DNA from: Notospermus geniculatus
Lineage: Eukaryota > Nemertea > Pilidiophora > Heteronemertea > Lineidae
Reading direction: 5' to 3'
Length of the DNA stretch: 64,000 nucleotides
NCBI GenBank assembly: GCA_002633025.1
Contig: NMRB01002944.1
Coordinates: 18,521-82,520 of the forward strand
The notes beneath the pieces are model-generated. The model was not told the origin of the DNA. It ran no database searches and saw only the letters and a list, made by a program, of their open reading frames with translations. The translations under genes and the position numbers were made by a program. Positions 49,001 to 58,051 of the stretch are shown here, piece after piece; the first letter of the stretch is position 1; every line of letters begins with the position of its first letter.

Positions 49001-50123
49001 GTTGGAGAATGTATAATTACAGTCTCGGTCACCCAGCCGCTGGGGATCGAATAGCAGTACTGCTGAACGAAACGGCTGGCTGCGCGAGACTAGTTGCATG
49101 CGGTAGTTTACCAAGTCGTTAATAGAGGTCTCCCCCTTAACGCAGGTAGGTGTAACGCAGGATTGGGAAGCAATACTGTGGTCCTTTAAGGACATTTTTG
49201 CCAATGAATCTGTATGACAAGCATGTGGTGATGAAAATAGAGGTGCTTACGATATCTATTTGTTTCCTTTCCAGAGACGTGGGACTGCGTTGCGACTGTC
49301 TTTTTCATAGACACAGCTCACAACATTGTGGCTTATATAGAAAAAATATATGAGATCTTAAAGCCAGGAGGCTACTGGATCAATCTCGGGCCTCTTCTGT
49401 ATCACTTTGCTGACATGCCGAATGAAAGTTCTATAGAACTAAGTTATGAAGATGTAAAAAGTGTGATAGAGAAAACAGGATTTGTGTTAGAGGTGAGTGG
49501 AGCAGACCTTTGGTTAAATATGACCAGCTCTAGCAAAAGATGACATTTGTTGCAAGTGATCATCATTGGTCAGCAGGGGCCGTATGCATAAAAATAAAGT
49601 GTAAAATTTCCCTTAAACTATTGTTCCAAACAAAAGATAAGGGAAATTTTCCAGTTACTCAACTGTTATCACTGCTGTCCACTACTCCTGTCAACCTGCA
49701 GAGACGTACTCCAGTAAAAGTAGGTGCTTGTCGCAACACAGGATAACCGCCTTACAACAGAGGTTGACAATAGTAGAGGACAGCAGTGATGATAGTTGAG
49801 TAAACTGATGACCAATGATGATCACTTGCGACAAGTGCCTGCTTTTGCTGGGGCAGATCACAAGTGATGTACAAAAATGATGTATGATCGATGCATAAAT
49901 GATGTATGATTGATGCATAAATGATGTACTATTGATGCATAAATGATGTATGATTGATGCATAAATGATGTATAAATTCGTTTATCTTTTACAGAAAGAG
50001 GACTCAAATATCCAATGCGGTTACACGCAGAATCCATCATCGATGTTGAAATACGTCTACGAGTGCGTTCATTTTGTTGCCCGGAAACCCGTTGAACGTC
50101 AGTGCCATCTTGTGGTGGATTGA
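45863..50123 (+). CDS. CARNMT1: Carnosine N-methyltransferase, six exons, 5' partial
   Basis: SAM-dependent methyltransferase of the N2227 family, which methylates the histidine ring of carnosine to give anserine; in animals it is cytosolic/nuclear. Exons: 45863-46061, 46484-46644, 47386-47526, 47946-48124, 49275-49492 and 49995-50123. Every intron is GT..AG, the phases match at every join, and the exons sum to 1027 nt (341 codons plus stop TGA 50121-50123). In order the product carries an N-terminal helical part ([20 protein letters not shown]), the [17 protein letters not shown] segment, the SAM loop [73 protein letters not shown] and a C-terminal [11 protein letters not shown]. Collinearity with vertebrate CARNMT1 (about 409 residues) is end to end except for the N-terminal exon, which I could not find between 33 and 45.8 kb. 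Function is inferred from the family. Confidence 0.95.
46305..46429. mobile_element. Foldback MITE in a CARNMT1 intron
   Basis: Arms CCAGGGCCCATATTCATAAA and ACCTTGCTAGCTTAGTTG pair with the right side ending TATGAATATGGGTCCTGG. Ends about 55 bp before the exon b acceptor. Confidence 0.8.
46484..46644 (+). CDS. CARNMT1: CARNMT1 exon b
   Basis: The acceptor is ATTTTAACAG at 46483, and the exon is read in phase 0 from Gly-Lys-Ile. It encodes the signature [18 protein letters not shown] and [18 protein letters not shown]. The donor GTGAGC follows at 46645 and leaves two bases (TG) of a split codon. In vertebrates a Trp stands here; with the acceptor chosen for the next exon the codon is Cys. 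Confidence 0.93.
47005..47310 (+). mobile_element. tRNA-derived SINE in a CARNMT1 intron
   Basis: AGTCGCTGTGGTGTAGGG, B box GGTTCGTATCC, then GGGCAAGTCTCTTTGCCTCA and a GAATGAGCAGCTCATCTGAG body. Sense orientation, just upstream of exon c. Confidence 0.65.
47386..47526 (+). CDS. CARNMT1: CARNMT1 exon c with SAM-binding loop
   Basis: I chose the acceptor TATTCAATGCAG at 47385 because it follows a pyrimidine-rich tract and restores the frame (TG+C). The AG at 47338-47339 would supply TG+T and then quickly hit a stop. The exon encodes [20 protein letters not shown], the glycine-rich SAM loop, then [19 protein letters not shown]. Donor GTAAGT at 47527 leaves two bases. Confidence 0.93.
47946..48124 (+). 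CDS. CARNMT1: CARNMT1 exon d
   Basis: The acceptor TTTTCTTTTAG ends at 47945 and its first G completes an Arg codon. The exon encodes [34 protein letters not shown] and AGDFLEVY, which are diagnostic N2227-family blocks. Donor GTAAGA at 48125 leaves one base. The next intron (about 1.15 kb) is filled with at least four foldback elements. Confidence 0.94.
48210..48393. mobile_element. MITE with CAGTGGAACCTCTCTTAACG ends in a CARNMT1 intron
   Basis: The right end AATAGAGAGGTTCTACTGTA is inverted to the left; internal GGACACCTCTCTATTAAGGA repeats. A short fragment of the same family is at 57925-57995. Confidence 0.8.
48424..48698. mobile_element. Foldback MITE family B in a CARNMT1 intron
   Basis: The most complete copy: CTATAGACAAATCCCAAATT on the left and AATTTGGGATTTGTCTATAG on the right pair perfectly. 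Inner arms are as in 2033-2285. Confidence 0.85.
48703..48915. mobile_element. MITE family C in a CARNMT1 intron
   Basis: TAAAAGGGACCCTACAGGC to GGGGTCCCTTTAAA; inverted relative to 5785-6003. Abuts the next element with a shared TTTAAAGG. Confidence 0.75.
48911..49197. mobile_element. MITE-like repeat in a CARNMT1 intron
   Basis: Starts TTAAAGGACCACTGTATTGC and ends CAATACTGTGGTCCTTTAA, a clear inverted pair. Internal blocks match 1795-2030. Confidence 0.8.
49275..49492 (+). CDS. CARNMT1: CARNMT1 exon e
   Basis: The acceptor TTTCCTTTCCAG ends at 49274 and two bases complete a Glu codon. The exon encodes [20 protein letters not shown], then [18 protein letters not shown] and [19 protein letters not shown]. 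These are the most conserved C-terminal blocks of the enzyme, forming substrate and cofactor contacts in the family. Donor GTGAGT follows at 49493, phase 0. Confidence 0.95.
49660..49862 (+). repeat. Dispersed repeat family E in a CARNMT1 intron
   Basis: ACTCAACTGTTATCACTGCT, TGTCAACCTGCAGAGACGTA, and TTTTGCTGGGGCAGATCAC. The left and right halves are partly inverted to each other. Confidence 0.65.
49867..49975 (+). repeat. About 22-bp minisatellite before the last CARNMT1 exon
   Basis: About five units of GATGCATAAATGATGTATGA type, ending about 20 bp before the acceptor at 49994. It displaces where a normal pyrimidine tract and branch site would lie. Confidence 0.8.
49995..50123 (+). CDS. 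CARNMT1: CARNMT1 terminal exon
   Basis: The acceptor TTATCTTTTACAG ends at 49994, phase 0. The exon encodes [20 protein letters not shown], then [12 protein letters not shown] and a short tail ending LVVD, with stop TGA at 50121-50123. The C-terminal YECVxFVxRKP block matches the family end, so the gene is complete at its 3' side. The tail is about ten residues longer than in vertebrates. A short-period minisatellite ends about 20 bp upstream of this exon. Confidence 0.93.
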   Translation, partial: KEDSNIQCGYTQNPSSMLKYVYECVHFVARKPVERQCHLVVD

Positions 50124-50482
50124 GTCACTACAACCCCTGGTGCTTTCTTTTACTGGTTTCATGAGTTTTTACCTGGCAGAATTCTTGCCGGGGAAATTTT
50201 TTTAGAGATGCCATCTTTCTCAATGGAGCGCAACTGAAGAATATTCAGGGATGGTTTTCCTTGTTGGATTTGAGAACTGCTTTCTGGATGCAAATCTCTA
50301 CGAAAGTCGTGAAGGACTGGGACCAGGATGGAGCCAGGAAACGAACAGGTCCATATTCTGAGGTGTCCATTTTGGGAGGAGCTCTCCCAGGCGACCACCT
50401 TTGATGGGCCCCAGAGAAAGCGGCCAAATCATGAAGGGAATCACCTCGGATGTGGGGTTTACTCACAGGACCCACTGAGGGC

Positions 50483-50755
50483 AGGGGCGGATCCAGGATT
50501 TAGGAAAAGAGGGGGCATCCTCGGCTTGAAACATTGAAATCCGCAGTGAATTTCAATGATTTGCTCCAAATTTCAGAATTTCATGGTAGATTTTGCAGAT
50601 TTTTGGCCAAAAGGCAGGGCCGTATTTAGCTTTTTGGTCCTGGGGGGCAAAAGCCTCTCGGGGGGGGGGGGGGGGGGGGNNNNNNNNNNNNNNNNNNNNN
50701 NNNNNNNNNNNNNNNNNNNNNNNNNNNNNNNNNNNNTCCGCGCCTGGAGGGATTC
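50483..50755 (+). mobile_element. Family D MITE copies with a gap
   Basis: GGGGCGGATCCAGGATTTAGG, AATTTCAATGATTTGCTCC, then a second end (GGGCCGTATTTAGC) running into a long G tract and the N run. Probably two elements and a collapsed G-tract. Confidence 0.7.
50680..50736. other. Assembly gap (57 N)
   Basis: Preceded by about 20 G, a likely cause of the sequencing break. Resumes at TCCGCGCCTGG, a family D end. Confidence 0.95.
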
Positions 50756-51127
50756 CTTTGACATATCGGAGGTTTAGTTCATGAATCGAGATGGCTTCCT
50801 GAGGAGGTGTCCTATGATGAAAATGTTCTCCTTGTGTGTAATAACTAGCTGACCATAGGGTCCCTTTAAATGTAAAGACCCACGACACAGGTAAGCCGTT
50901 TTGAGCAGATACAACAAATTTTATGAAAAATTGACCGTTTATACTAATAACGGGCAGAAATGTGGTTTTATCTGACAAAAGGGATTATGATGGGAAAGTG
51001 TGACATTGTGATCTGATATTTTCTGTGAAAACCAATCAGTACGTGTAATTTTTTTGCAATAATATGAAATGTAAAAAGCAATGATGTTCTTGTCTTTTTT
51101 CTAAAGCTTTGAAATCACCACAAGTTT

Positions 51128-51235
51128 GTGGTCCTCGAACCTCACGGAATTTGACGTCACAGAAAAGAAGTGCACGGTATGACGTGGACGCTACGGCTAA
51201 CACCCGTGACGTCAAATTTTGTGATGTTCGAGGAC
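51128..51235. mobile_element. 108-bp inverted-repeat element with GTGGTCCTCGAAC ends
   Basis: GTGGTCCTCGAACCTCACGG and ATTTGACGTCAC pair with GTGACGTCAAAT and GTGATGTTCGAGGACCAC. A diverged relative is at 39655-39740. Confidence 0.75.
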
Positions 51236-51271
51236 CACTAACAGGCGGCCTCTAGCGGCAGTGAAGTCTTA

Positions 51272-51384
51272 GGGCGGATCTCGCCGTTTGGCGAGTTTAT
51301 TTTTTTCCCCAGTCGGCCGGATCTCGCCGATTGGCGAGTTGATGTATTGACGCAAGCAGGACGGATCTCGCCGAACGGCGAGTT
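51272..51384. repeat. Array of palindromic GGATCTCGCC...GGCGAGTT units
   Basis: Three units, each GGATCTCGCC, a 3-4-nt spacer and GGCGAGT, separated by 20-30 bp. It lies directly upstream of the piggyBac-like N-terminus, so it could be terminal or regulatory sequence of that element. Confidence 0.7.
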
Positions 51385-51410
51385 TGACTCACCCGTGTGA
51401 CAAATTCAAG

Positions 51411-51551
51411 ATGGCTAAACGTTATTCTGATGAGGAACTAGCTGAATTATTCGCCGATCTTGATAGTGGGGACTCTGATTTGGAATCTGAGGATGATTTT
51501 GATGGGTCAGATGGTGGGTCATATTTTTCTTCAAAATTCATGTTTTTTTGA
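51411..51551 (+). pseudogene. Acidic N-terminus resembling a piggyBac-derived (PGBD) transposase
   Basis: ATG 51411 opens a 46-codon frame beginning MAKRYSDEELAELFADLDSG and continuing with a Ser/Asp/Glu-rich DSDLESEDDFDGSD stretch before diverging and stopping at 51549. A short basic start and helix followed by an acidic Ser/Asp tract is typical of PGBD4-like transposase N-termini. No DDE catalytic domain follows, so this looks like the 5' remnant of an internally deleted element. Upstream lies a palindromic array (51272-51384), and 0.5 kb downstream three repeats of AAAAAACGTCCAG, which could be subterminal sequences of the same element. Alternatively it is a host first exon. Confidence 0.4.
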
Positions 51552-52049
51552 AGAAAAATGTCATTTTCCACAAAAAAAACTTGATAACTGGCAAACATTA
51601 TCATTGCCAACAAGAAAGACCTTTCAGAACATTGTTCCTGGGGGCTTTCATTACACCTGTTTTGTATTTTATTGCATTTGTATCACCATGTAACTTGTTT
51701 CTCGTTTTCAGCTGGTTTTGACGTTTTGCGAGTTTCATATAACTTCTCCATTTTTGGCCAAAAACTGCCAAAAATGTAGAACTTGATCACTAACAATAAT
51801 GAAAAACACTGTAAACAAGATTCTGCACCACATAGGAAAGTTTTACTTTATTCAAACAGGTACAAAATATTTTTTTTGACAATTCGGCAAATTTTACACG
51901 TTTTTGCAGAAAAAAGCAGGATTTTACCCAAAACTGGTCAGCTCAATGCAAACTTCATCTACACTGTATAATAGCTGCAGTAATACCCACAAAACTTTTC
52001 CTTTACACCAAAGTTCTATCTCTCACAGAAGAGAAATTACAGCCCTCTC

Positions 52050-52180
52050 AAAAAAGCATACATTTTTTGGGTAAATCCCTAAAAAACGTCCAGGCAAGCT
52101 CAGTACACTATTTAAAAAACGTCCAGGCCTGCTCGGGCACATTTTCAAAAAACGTCCAGTACCAAGAGGGCTAAAACTAT
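52050..52180. repeat. Three AAAAAACGTCCAG repeats between inverted CCCTCT/AGAGGG
   Basis: TAAAAAACGTCCAGG occurs twice and AAAAAACGTCCAG a third time, bracketed by AGCCCTCTC on the left and AGAGGGCT on the right. Resembles subterminal repeats of a DNA transposon. Confidence 0.55.
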
Positions 52181-52308
52181 AAAAAGCATATTCTGCCACA
52201 TTTTAGCCTCATGGCTGGCCTGGCCTATAGCTTCCAAATGTAACTGGACTGAAAGTAGAAAGTAAATATTATAAAATCAATTCGAAAAAAAGAAGAAAAA
52301 AATTTGCA

Positions 52309-52388
52309 CTCGGTAGGTTTAGAACCCACTCCAATAGCCATATTCAGGAAGATAGTCCAACGCTCTAACCACTCGGCCAAACTCATAA
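52309..52388 (-). mobile_element. tRNA-Ser/Leu-like head (SINE or pseudo-tRNA)
   Basis: Minus strand: GAGTTTGGCCGAGTGGTTAG (strong A box), GTTGGACTATCTTCCTGAAT, then GGGTTCTAAACCTACC (B box with changes). The extra-arm layout fits a class II tRNA ancestor; stem mismatches argue against a functional tRNA. Confidence 0.5.
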
Positions 52389-52509
52389 AACTGTCAGTCA
52401 ATCAGAACCCGAATAGAATGTGAATGTCGTTTTGGAAAAAAATTTGCGCACGGGCCGGGCGCGCCCCCTGGTTCCGCGCCTGTGCGTACATTTATTCCGT
52501 CTTCGCCGC

Positions 52510-52648
52510 TTAAAGGCCCGTTTCCACAGAAGCGGTAGCGTGAGCGTTTTGACGCTTCGCCCATTGTTTGGAAGCAGAGCGGCGGAAAATAACAAAAGAT
52601 TTGACGCATCACGCAGCGTGAAACGCGTCTGTGGAAACGAGCCTTTAA
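52510..52648. mobile_element. MITE with TTAAAGGCCCGTTTCCACA ends
   Basis: The right end TGTGGAAACGAGCCTTTAA is inverted to the left. About 139 bp, interior TTTGACGC/GCG-rich. Confidence 0.85.
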
Positions 52649-52798
52649 GGCCTGAACCCACTGTCGCGTTTTCCCGCCGCGGTTTCATCACCGCGCGACA
52701 AATTCTTTGTTATATTATCGGTCCGCTGCCTTTTAACAAAGCATTTTCTGCCGCTGCGTTTTCCCGCTGCGCGAAAACGCGTCAGTGGGTTCAGGCCT
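52647..52798. mobile_element. MITE with AAGGCCTGAACCCACTG ends
   Basis: The right end CAGTGGGTTCAGGCCTT is a perfect inverted match. It directly abuts, and shares AA with, the preceding element. Confidence 0.85.
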
Positions 52799-52959
52799 TT
52801 ACTCATGCGACGCTCTTTTGTGGAGTAAGCGCCGCGGGATGATTTTCTCAACTTCAGAGCTCGAGACTGTGCCAAATTTGTTCACCGAAGAATGACGGGA
52901 AGACCCGAAGTTTTACGAATGGCGGGAGTGGCGCGGCAAAGACGGGGACCAGTCTACAA

Positions 52960-53560
52960 TCCAGAGTCAGATGAGTAGATCGGCCCTGCAAACCGAAAGT
53001 GTTTCAGACGAACACCGTTCTTGCAGATCGATGATCGACAACATCTCAAATAGGTCAGGTAATGTTATGAGATTGATAATAGGCGGACTGTCTTCTCGAT
53101 TTACTACTATCCGATTCTTTCGAAGCCTCCAAATCGGTATATTAGTTTCTTCTCCATATTGCAGAGGGCGCTCAAGTCGAACCTCTGCCAATCTCAGAAC
53201 AGGCACAGAACAGGCGGTGACTGACTTTTCCTGATTGCGTCTGCGCCGCGCCCGCGCGGAACAAATCAGTTGCCGATGGCGTGACATGACTCCAGTTGTG
53301 TCTCACCTGCGACAATCGGCATCGGTCGCCGATCCAACAGATCACGAATTGCAAGAGTTGAACATGTTCGACCTCTGTGCCACGACGACAGATGATGAAT
53401 TCGCAGTCGACCTGACTCGAGTTACGGTTCCCTGCGCGCAGATGCCGCCTGTTCCACGATAAGCGCACATTTTCACTTTTGCGACCTGACCGTGACTTCT
53501 CCACCTGATGCCGACTGTTCCGTCGCAGCGCAGGTAATCGCAGTGGGCAGTGCGAAAGCA
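52960..53560 (+). repeat. GTCGC-rich dispersed repeat, family G
   Basis: TGACATGACTCCAGTTGTG, CATCGGTCGCCGATCC, CCTGACTCGAGTTACGGTT, CTGATGCCGACTGTTCCGTC in the same order as 4790-5430. This is the only copy outside the first 15 kb. Confidence 0.7.
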
Positions 53561-53599
53561 TGGCGCATTGACCGTTTTTTAGCTAGCGAAGCGCACGGG

Positions 53600-54685
53600 C
53601 TTGCTGTTGTTTAGACTGGTACCCGCTGCTAAATTTTACATCGGACTTGCCACGACTGCAGCGCGCAGTTTGGTAGGATCAGGCACTAGTCTAGCTGTTG
53701 TTGTCAAACTTGACGTATGCTACCTTAAGGTCGATCTATAGTCATTGGGTTTTCCCCCGGACAAGCACATTCCAAGCGACCCACTGGAGTGAAACTGAAT
53801 GAATCATCATGAATAATAATTGCCTCAACTCTGTTCGCCAATTTTAGGCCGCGTTAGCGCTGGAATAGATTTTATTGTTGTCAGTCAATTGTAGGCCTTG
53901 GCATTCAATGGTCCGCTGATTTGCCCACATAATATTTGGGAACGCAGTATAGTGAACGTGTGTTGCAAATAGTAAACAAACCCACGTTGAGAATAAAGTT
54001 TCAAAATTGCGAGCAGTTTTTCTCCCACTTTTATAAACATATTTCAAACTTTGAAACTGGAAATGTGTTGTTCACCAAATGGAGCTTATCCGTATAACAG
54101 CCGATTCTGGGATTTTGAAGTAGATGTCCGCGAAATTCACGAAACAGAGAAAATTATGTGGAGTAAAAGCTAAACTTTGTTAATTATAAGCATAATTAGC
54201 ATATTTTTTAAAAATCTGCGGTTATACCGACATGCACCAGGTATGGCTGCGTCTTTTCCAACAGAGTTTGCTTCGATGCGACATAGCATGTTGACGGAAA
54301 ATTGCTCAAGGAATTTTTTTCGGCCTTTCCAACAAAGTCATTTTTCTGGGCAATCCGGAAATTGGATCGAGTTATTTAGCGTGAAAGTTCACTTAGATAC
54401 TTCATACGTAACGTACCGTACCAGAAATGTTTTTGTAATCATTGTTATCAATGAATTATCACGAGTTTAAGTTGGGCAGTTCGGCGTCACGCAATGGGTA
54501 TAGATCGACCTTAATGCTATTCCATAAAACGACGTGATTTTGTTTCTTGTGCAAACAACAACGATTTTCCATAATTGAGCACTTGTCTACCAGAAATTTA
54601 TGACAAATGTAGATAATTGTATAATTTCAAAAGATTGGCCCGGCCTACATTTCAAACACTCATTGTCTGAAAAGCGTCGCAGCCA
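53600..54685. other. No supported gene recognised
   Basis: A/T-rich sequence with only short open frames. It would form the region upstream of the signal-peptide exon at 54728 and may include its promoter; no TATA-type signal was convincing. Confidence 0.4.
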
Positions 54686-54727
54686 ACATGCTTCTGATAC
54701 GAATTGCTCACAGAATATTGTACCATT

Positions 54728-54812
54728 ATGAGATTGCGAGGTTACAAAATGGCGGCACTACCATTGGTTTTGCTTTTGTGTGTATTTTGGTTTGCCAGCT
54801 CAGGAGGTGAAC
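54728..54812 (+). CDS. Possible first exon encoding a signal peptide (gene unidentified)
   Basis: ATG 54728 gives MRLRGYKMAALPLVLLLCVF and then WFASSGGE, with strong donor GTAAGT at 54813 leaving one base of a codon. A second in-frame ATG (54749) sits in a good context (AAAATGGCG) and would start a cleaner signal peptide: a short n-region, a Leu/Val-rich core and a small-residue AxS-like cleavage site. Coding ahead of a consensus donor is typical of the first exon of a secreted or membrane protein. I found no matching downstream exon before the IAP-like gene, so the product is unknown. Confidence 0.4.
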
Positions 54813-55833
54813 GTAAGTACTGTTCTGCTTGCAATCAGTCGACACCTGGAGACGAGGTTAGCTGCAAACTGACGCAAATACAATGTAATTTCATTGGCAT
54901 ACAACCTGTGCACATGCGCATTTGGTTTCATCCCTGATGCTGCAACCGACAGTTGACGTAAGGAACTGAAAGAAATTTCGTCCCTAGAAATTGCAAGAGT
55001 CTGGTGGCACGAGACTAAGGGCGGACTTCCACCTGAAAGTTTTCTGTCGCAATTTTCCTTTTGTAAACTTATAGAAAATTGTCAGACACTCTGTTGCATG
55101 ATCAATTTCTGTAGCGTGGAAGAGGCCTTTAAAGATTATGTCAGCCAGTTATTTTTGTGTCCGACAGTTATTGCTTGGAATAGCACATGTTCTATTCCTC
55201 GCCAGAAATGTCTGCAATCTTTTCGAACAATACGCGGCAGTCCTCAACAATAGACACACGAGCAAATTTTGGACCACCTGCAACAGAGTGTCTGACAATT
55301 TTCCATAGGTTTACATAAGAAAAATTGCGACAGAAAACTTTCAGGTGGAAGGCCGCCTTCAGGAATATGAAGCTATTTTGGCAACTTGTTGAAAGCTGTT
55401 GGAAGACACTGTTGAAGGTGTTGAAAGGGGGTTTAGACGGATCAGTAGCTTTCAACAACGTTCTCCAACAACTTTTAACTTTCAACAACTTTCAACAAGT
55501 TGAATCAACTTGTGGTTAACGTTTACGTTTATTTCTAAACCTACCTAATACCAAACTTTCAACAAACCGTGTGACGAACACATTTTCACTTTTATACAAC
55601 TTTAAGTGCAAGTGTAGGCTACGCTGGCGGTGAAAGTGGAAATCCATTGTCAGCTTGTCATAGGCCTATATGCTTTGTGTCTCCTTATAAGCATTTAAAG
55701 GCTTCCGATCTTATAAAATATAATTTAGACATAAGTGGGCATTTACAATGAACTCCTAAGAAAGGGCCGCTAAAAATAGATAAATGTCGTCTCGATTTTT
55801 GGACATAGGCCGAGTTATGAAAATCAACTACCT

Positions 55834-56396
55834 GGGCCTGGTTGCACCAAACGTCGTAGGTGCTGTCTTAAAGTTAAGAACAAAAATGGGTTGCACCATC
55901 GATATCTTAGGACATCGTCGTAACGTTCTGATGCAGGTACGACGTGTCATAAGGCCCGTTTACACATGCAACTTTTCATATGCAACTTCATGCAACTTGT
56001 TGCATAAACCTGATAAGATCAAAAAGTTTCATAAAAGTTGCATGGGGTGTAAACGGGCATGCAACTTGTTGCAACTCGATCAAGCTGGAAGTTGCATCGA
56101 TTTTTCTATGTGTAAAGGCCCGTTTACACATGCAACTTTTCATATGCAACTTCATGCAACTTGTTGCATAAACCTGATGAAACCAAAAAGTTTCATAAAA
56201 GTTCCATGTGTAAACGGGCATGCAACGTGTTGCAACTCGATCACGCTGGATGTTGCATCGATTTTTCTATGGGTAAACCGTTCCAAGTATTTTGCAACAA
56301 GTTGTAAGTTGCTGCAACTTGCAACTTGGTGCAACCTGGTGTTGTCCCAAATTCCATATCTTACGATAAGAACTTAAGTTTGGTGCAACCGGGCCC
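55834..56396. mobile_element. MITE nest: GGGCCTGGTTGCACCAAAC element containing GTTTACAC/TGCAAC elements
   Basis: The outer ends GGGCCTGGTTGCACCAAAC (55834) and TTTGGTGCAACCGGGCCC (to 56396) are inverted. Inside, two tandem copies (about 55953-56110 and 56117-56275) share GGCCCGTTTACACATGCAAC, TTCATGCAACTTGTTGCATA and ATCGATTTTTCTATG. A further inverted copy is at 63428-63650. The open frame across this stretch is repeat sequence, not a gene. Confidence 0.8.
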
Positions 56397-56572
56397 TGGG
56401 TTCTGGAGACATGTCCCCGGTCTGAGCATCCTCGCACCCAGGGCTTCACAACCGGCTCCCCAACTCGCGCTTGGTTCATTGAGGGATGGTACGACCGTAA
56501 ATGACCTGAGATTCTCAGGAGGAGGTCTGAGGAGCGGGGCTTGTAAAAAATTCAGTTGGTATTCCTTCGTTG

Positions 56573-57435
56573 CCAGGTAGAAAGGGTAGACGGTAAAAAA
56601 GACACTGGAAAAAAAGACACCGGAAAAAAAGACACAGTAAAAAAGACACTGGAAATAAAGACACTGGTAAAAAAGTCACTGGAAAAATAGACACTGGTAC
56701 TCGAGATTCCTGAGATTGTACTGTTAGCACAATAGGTGGATTGGACATGTTGTGTCAAGCTGAAATACGACACAATTTATTTTTGTTTTGGATTAAATCA
56801 GCTGAGCAAAAATATCAGACTTTAAATGGGATTTCGGACTATGGTGGACCTTGAGTTGTGTACCCTCTGAATTGTGGGTCATTGTCAAGTATGATTGCCT
56901 TCGTATAGTTACTCCATCCTGCAGGTGGTTTCCCATCCAAAGCTGTGATCACCACTGAAACAAGTGGCCTGTAAGCATTGGAGCACAATAAAAGTAGAGC
57001 AATCTGAAACTATCTGACATTTTGAGTGCAAAATCCCTCATGTTTCCAATAACTTAAATGTAGTTCATAGGTTTCAATGTCGAAATTCTTGGATTAAATT
57101 GCCCCAGGCAGAGGCAGTCATCCTTCTTCCCCGACTTAGCCCTCTCGTCATATTGCTCATCTGGGGGACGGGGGGGGGGAGGTTAATGGGGAAATCTTGC
57201 CGGAATTGTTCATTTCCTCATCATGCAACAATGAGTGATGGTTTTGTGAAAAGTGACTCTTTTTTCCCAGTGTCTATTTTTCCATTGACTTTTTTTCCAC
57301 TGTCTATTTTTCCGGTGCCTTTTTTTCCAGTGTCTTTTTTTCTAGTGACTTTTTTACCAGTGCCTTTTTTTCCAGTGTCTTTTTTACTGTGTCTTTTTTT
57401 CCGGTGTCTTTTTTTCCAGTGTCTTTTTTACCTGG
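56573..57435. mobile_element. Foldback element with minisatellite arms
   Basis: The left arm (56573-56705) is 14-15-bp units of AAAAAAGACACTGG type; the right arm (57266-57435) is the complementary CCAGTGTCTTTTTT units. The arms end in inverted CCAGGTA/TACCTGG and enclose about 560 bp of non-repetitive sequence. Long inverted arrays like this are typical of foldback-type transposons. Confidence 0.75.
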
Positions 57436-58051
57436 ATTCGTTAGAAAGATATACGAGATACGAGATAAACATTGTCCACGTGTCAGTCACGAACTCAACA
57501 GGTGTCATCCGCCACGGATGGCTGACGAATACGTATGGCACTGGCAGTAATCCATGCATACATTATGCAATTAATCTTATCGTTGTCATACGTTATTGTC
57601 AGTAATCCGTGGCGGATAGCTAGTCGGCTGATTTGTGCCAAGAATAGGAAAAAGTATTTTTGTTTGTATGCCAAAATGATTCGTCATGGGATTGGGACAT
57701 TGACGATATTTTTTTCGACAATGTTTATTGACAATATCAAACTTCTTATCATGCTCTCTGAATATGCTGAGAAGGTATTTGATATGGTTTTGGCTGGCTT
57801 CGAGCCAAACGAAATTCAATGTGCATATAAAGGCTCCCTTTTTATCTCGCCGTTTGTATACACAATATTGTCGTCTGCGTCTCAAGATAAATTGGGTATT
57901 CCCGCGGATAATTTATTATGGAATTCCACTATGCTGCACCTCTTTATCAGGACAGCATTTCCCCTGAGTAGAGAGATTCTATTGGACCTTCTCTGTGACC
58001 TGAAAAGACGTATCACTCTTCGGGTTGGCTCTCTTGTTTTGTTTCATTCAC

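Noticed and set aside
55784-56377. 197-codon open frame
   Set aside because: Composed of nested MITE repeats (TGCAAC family), not a gene.
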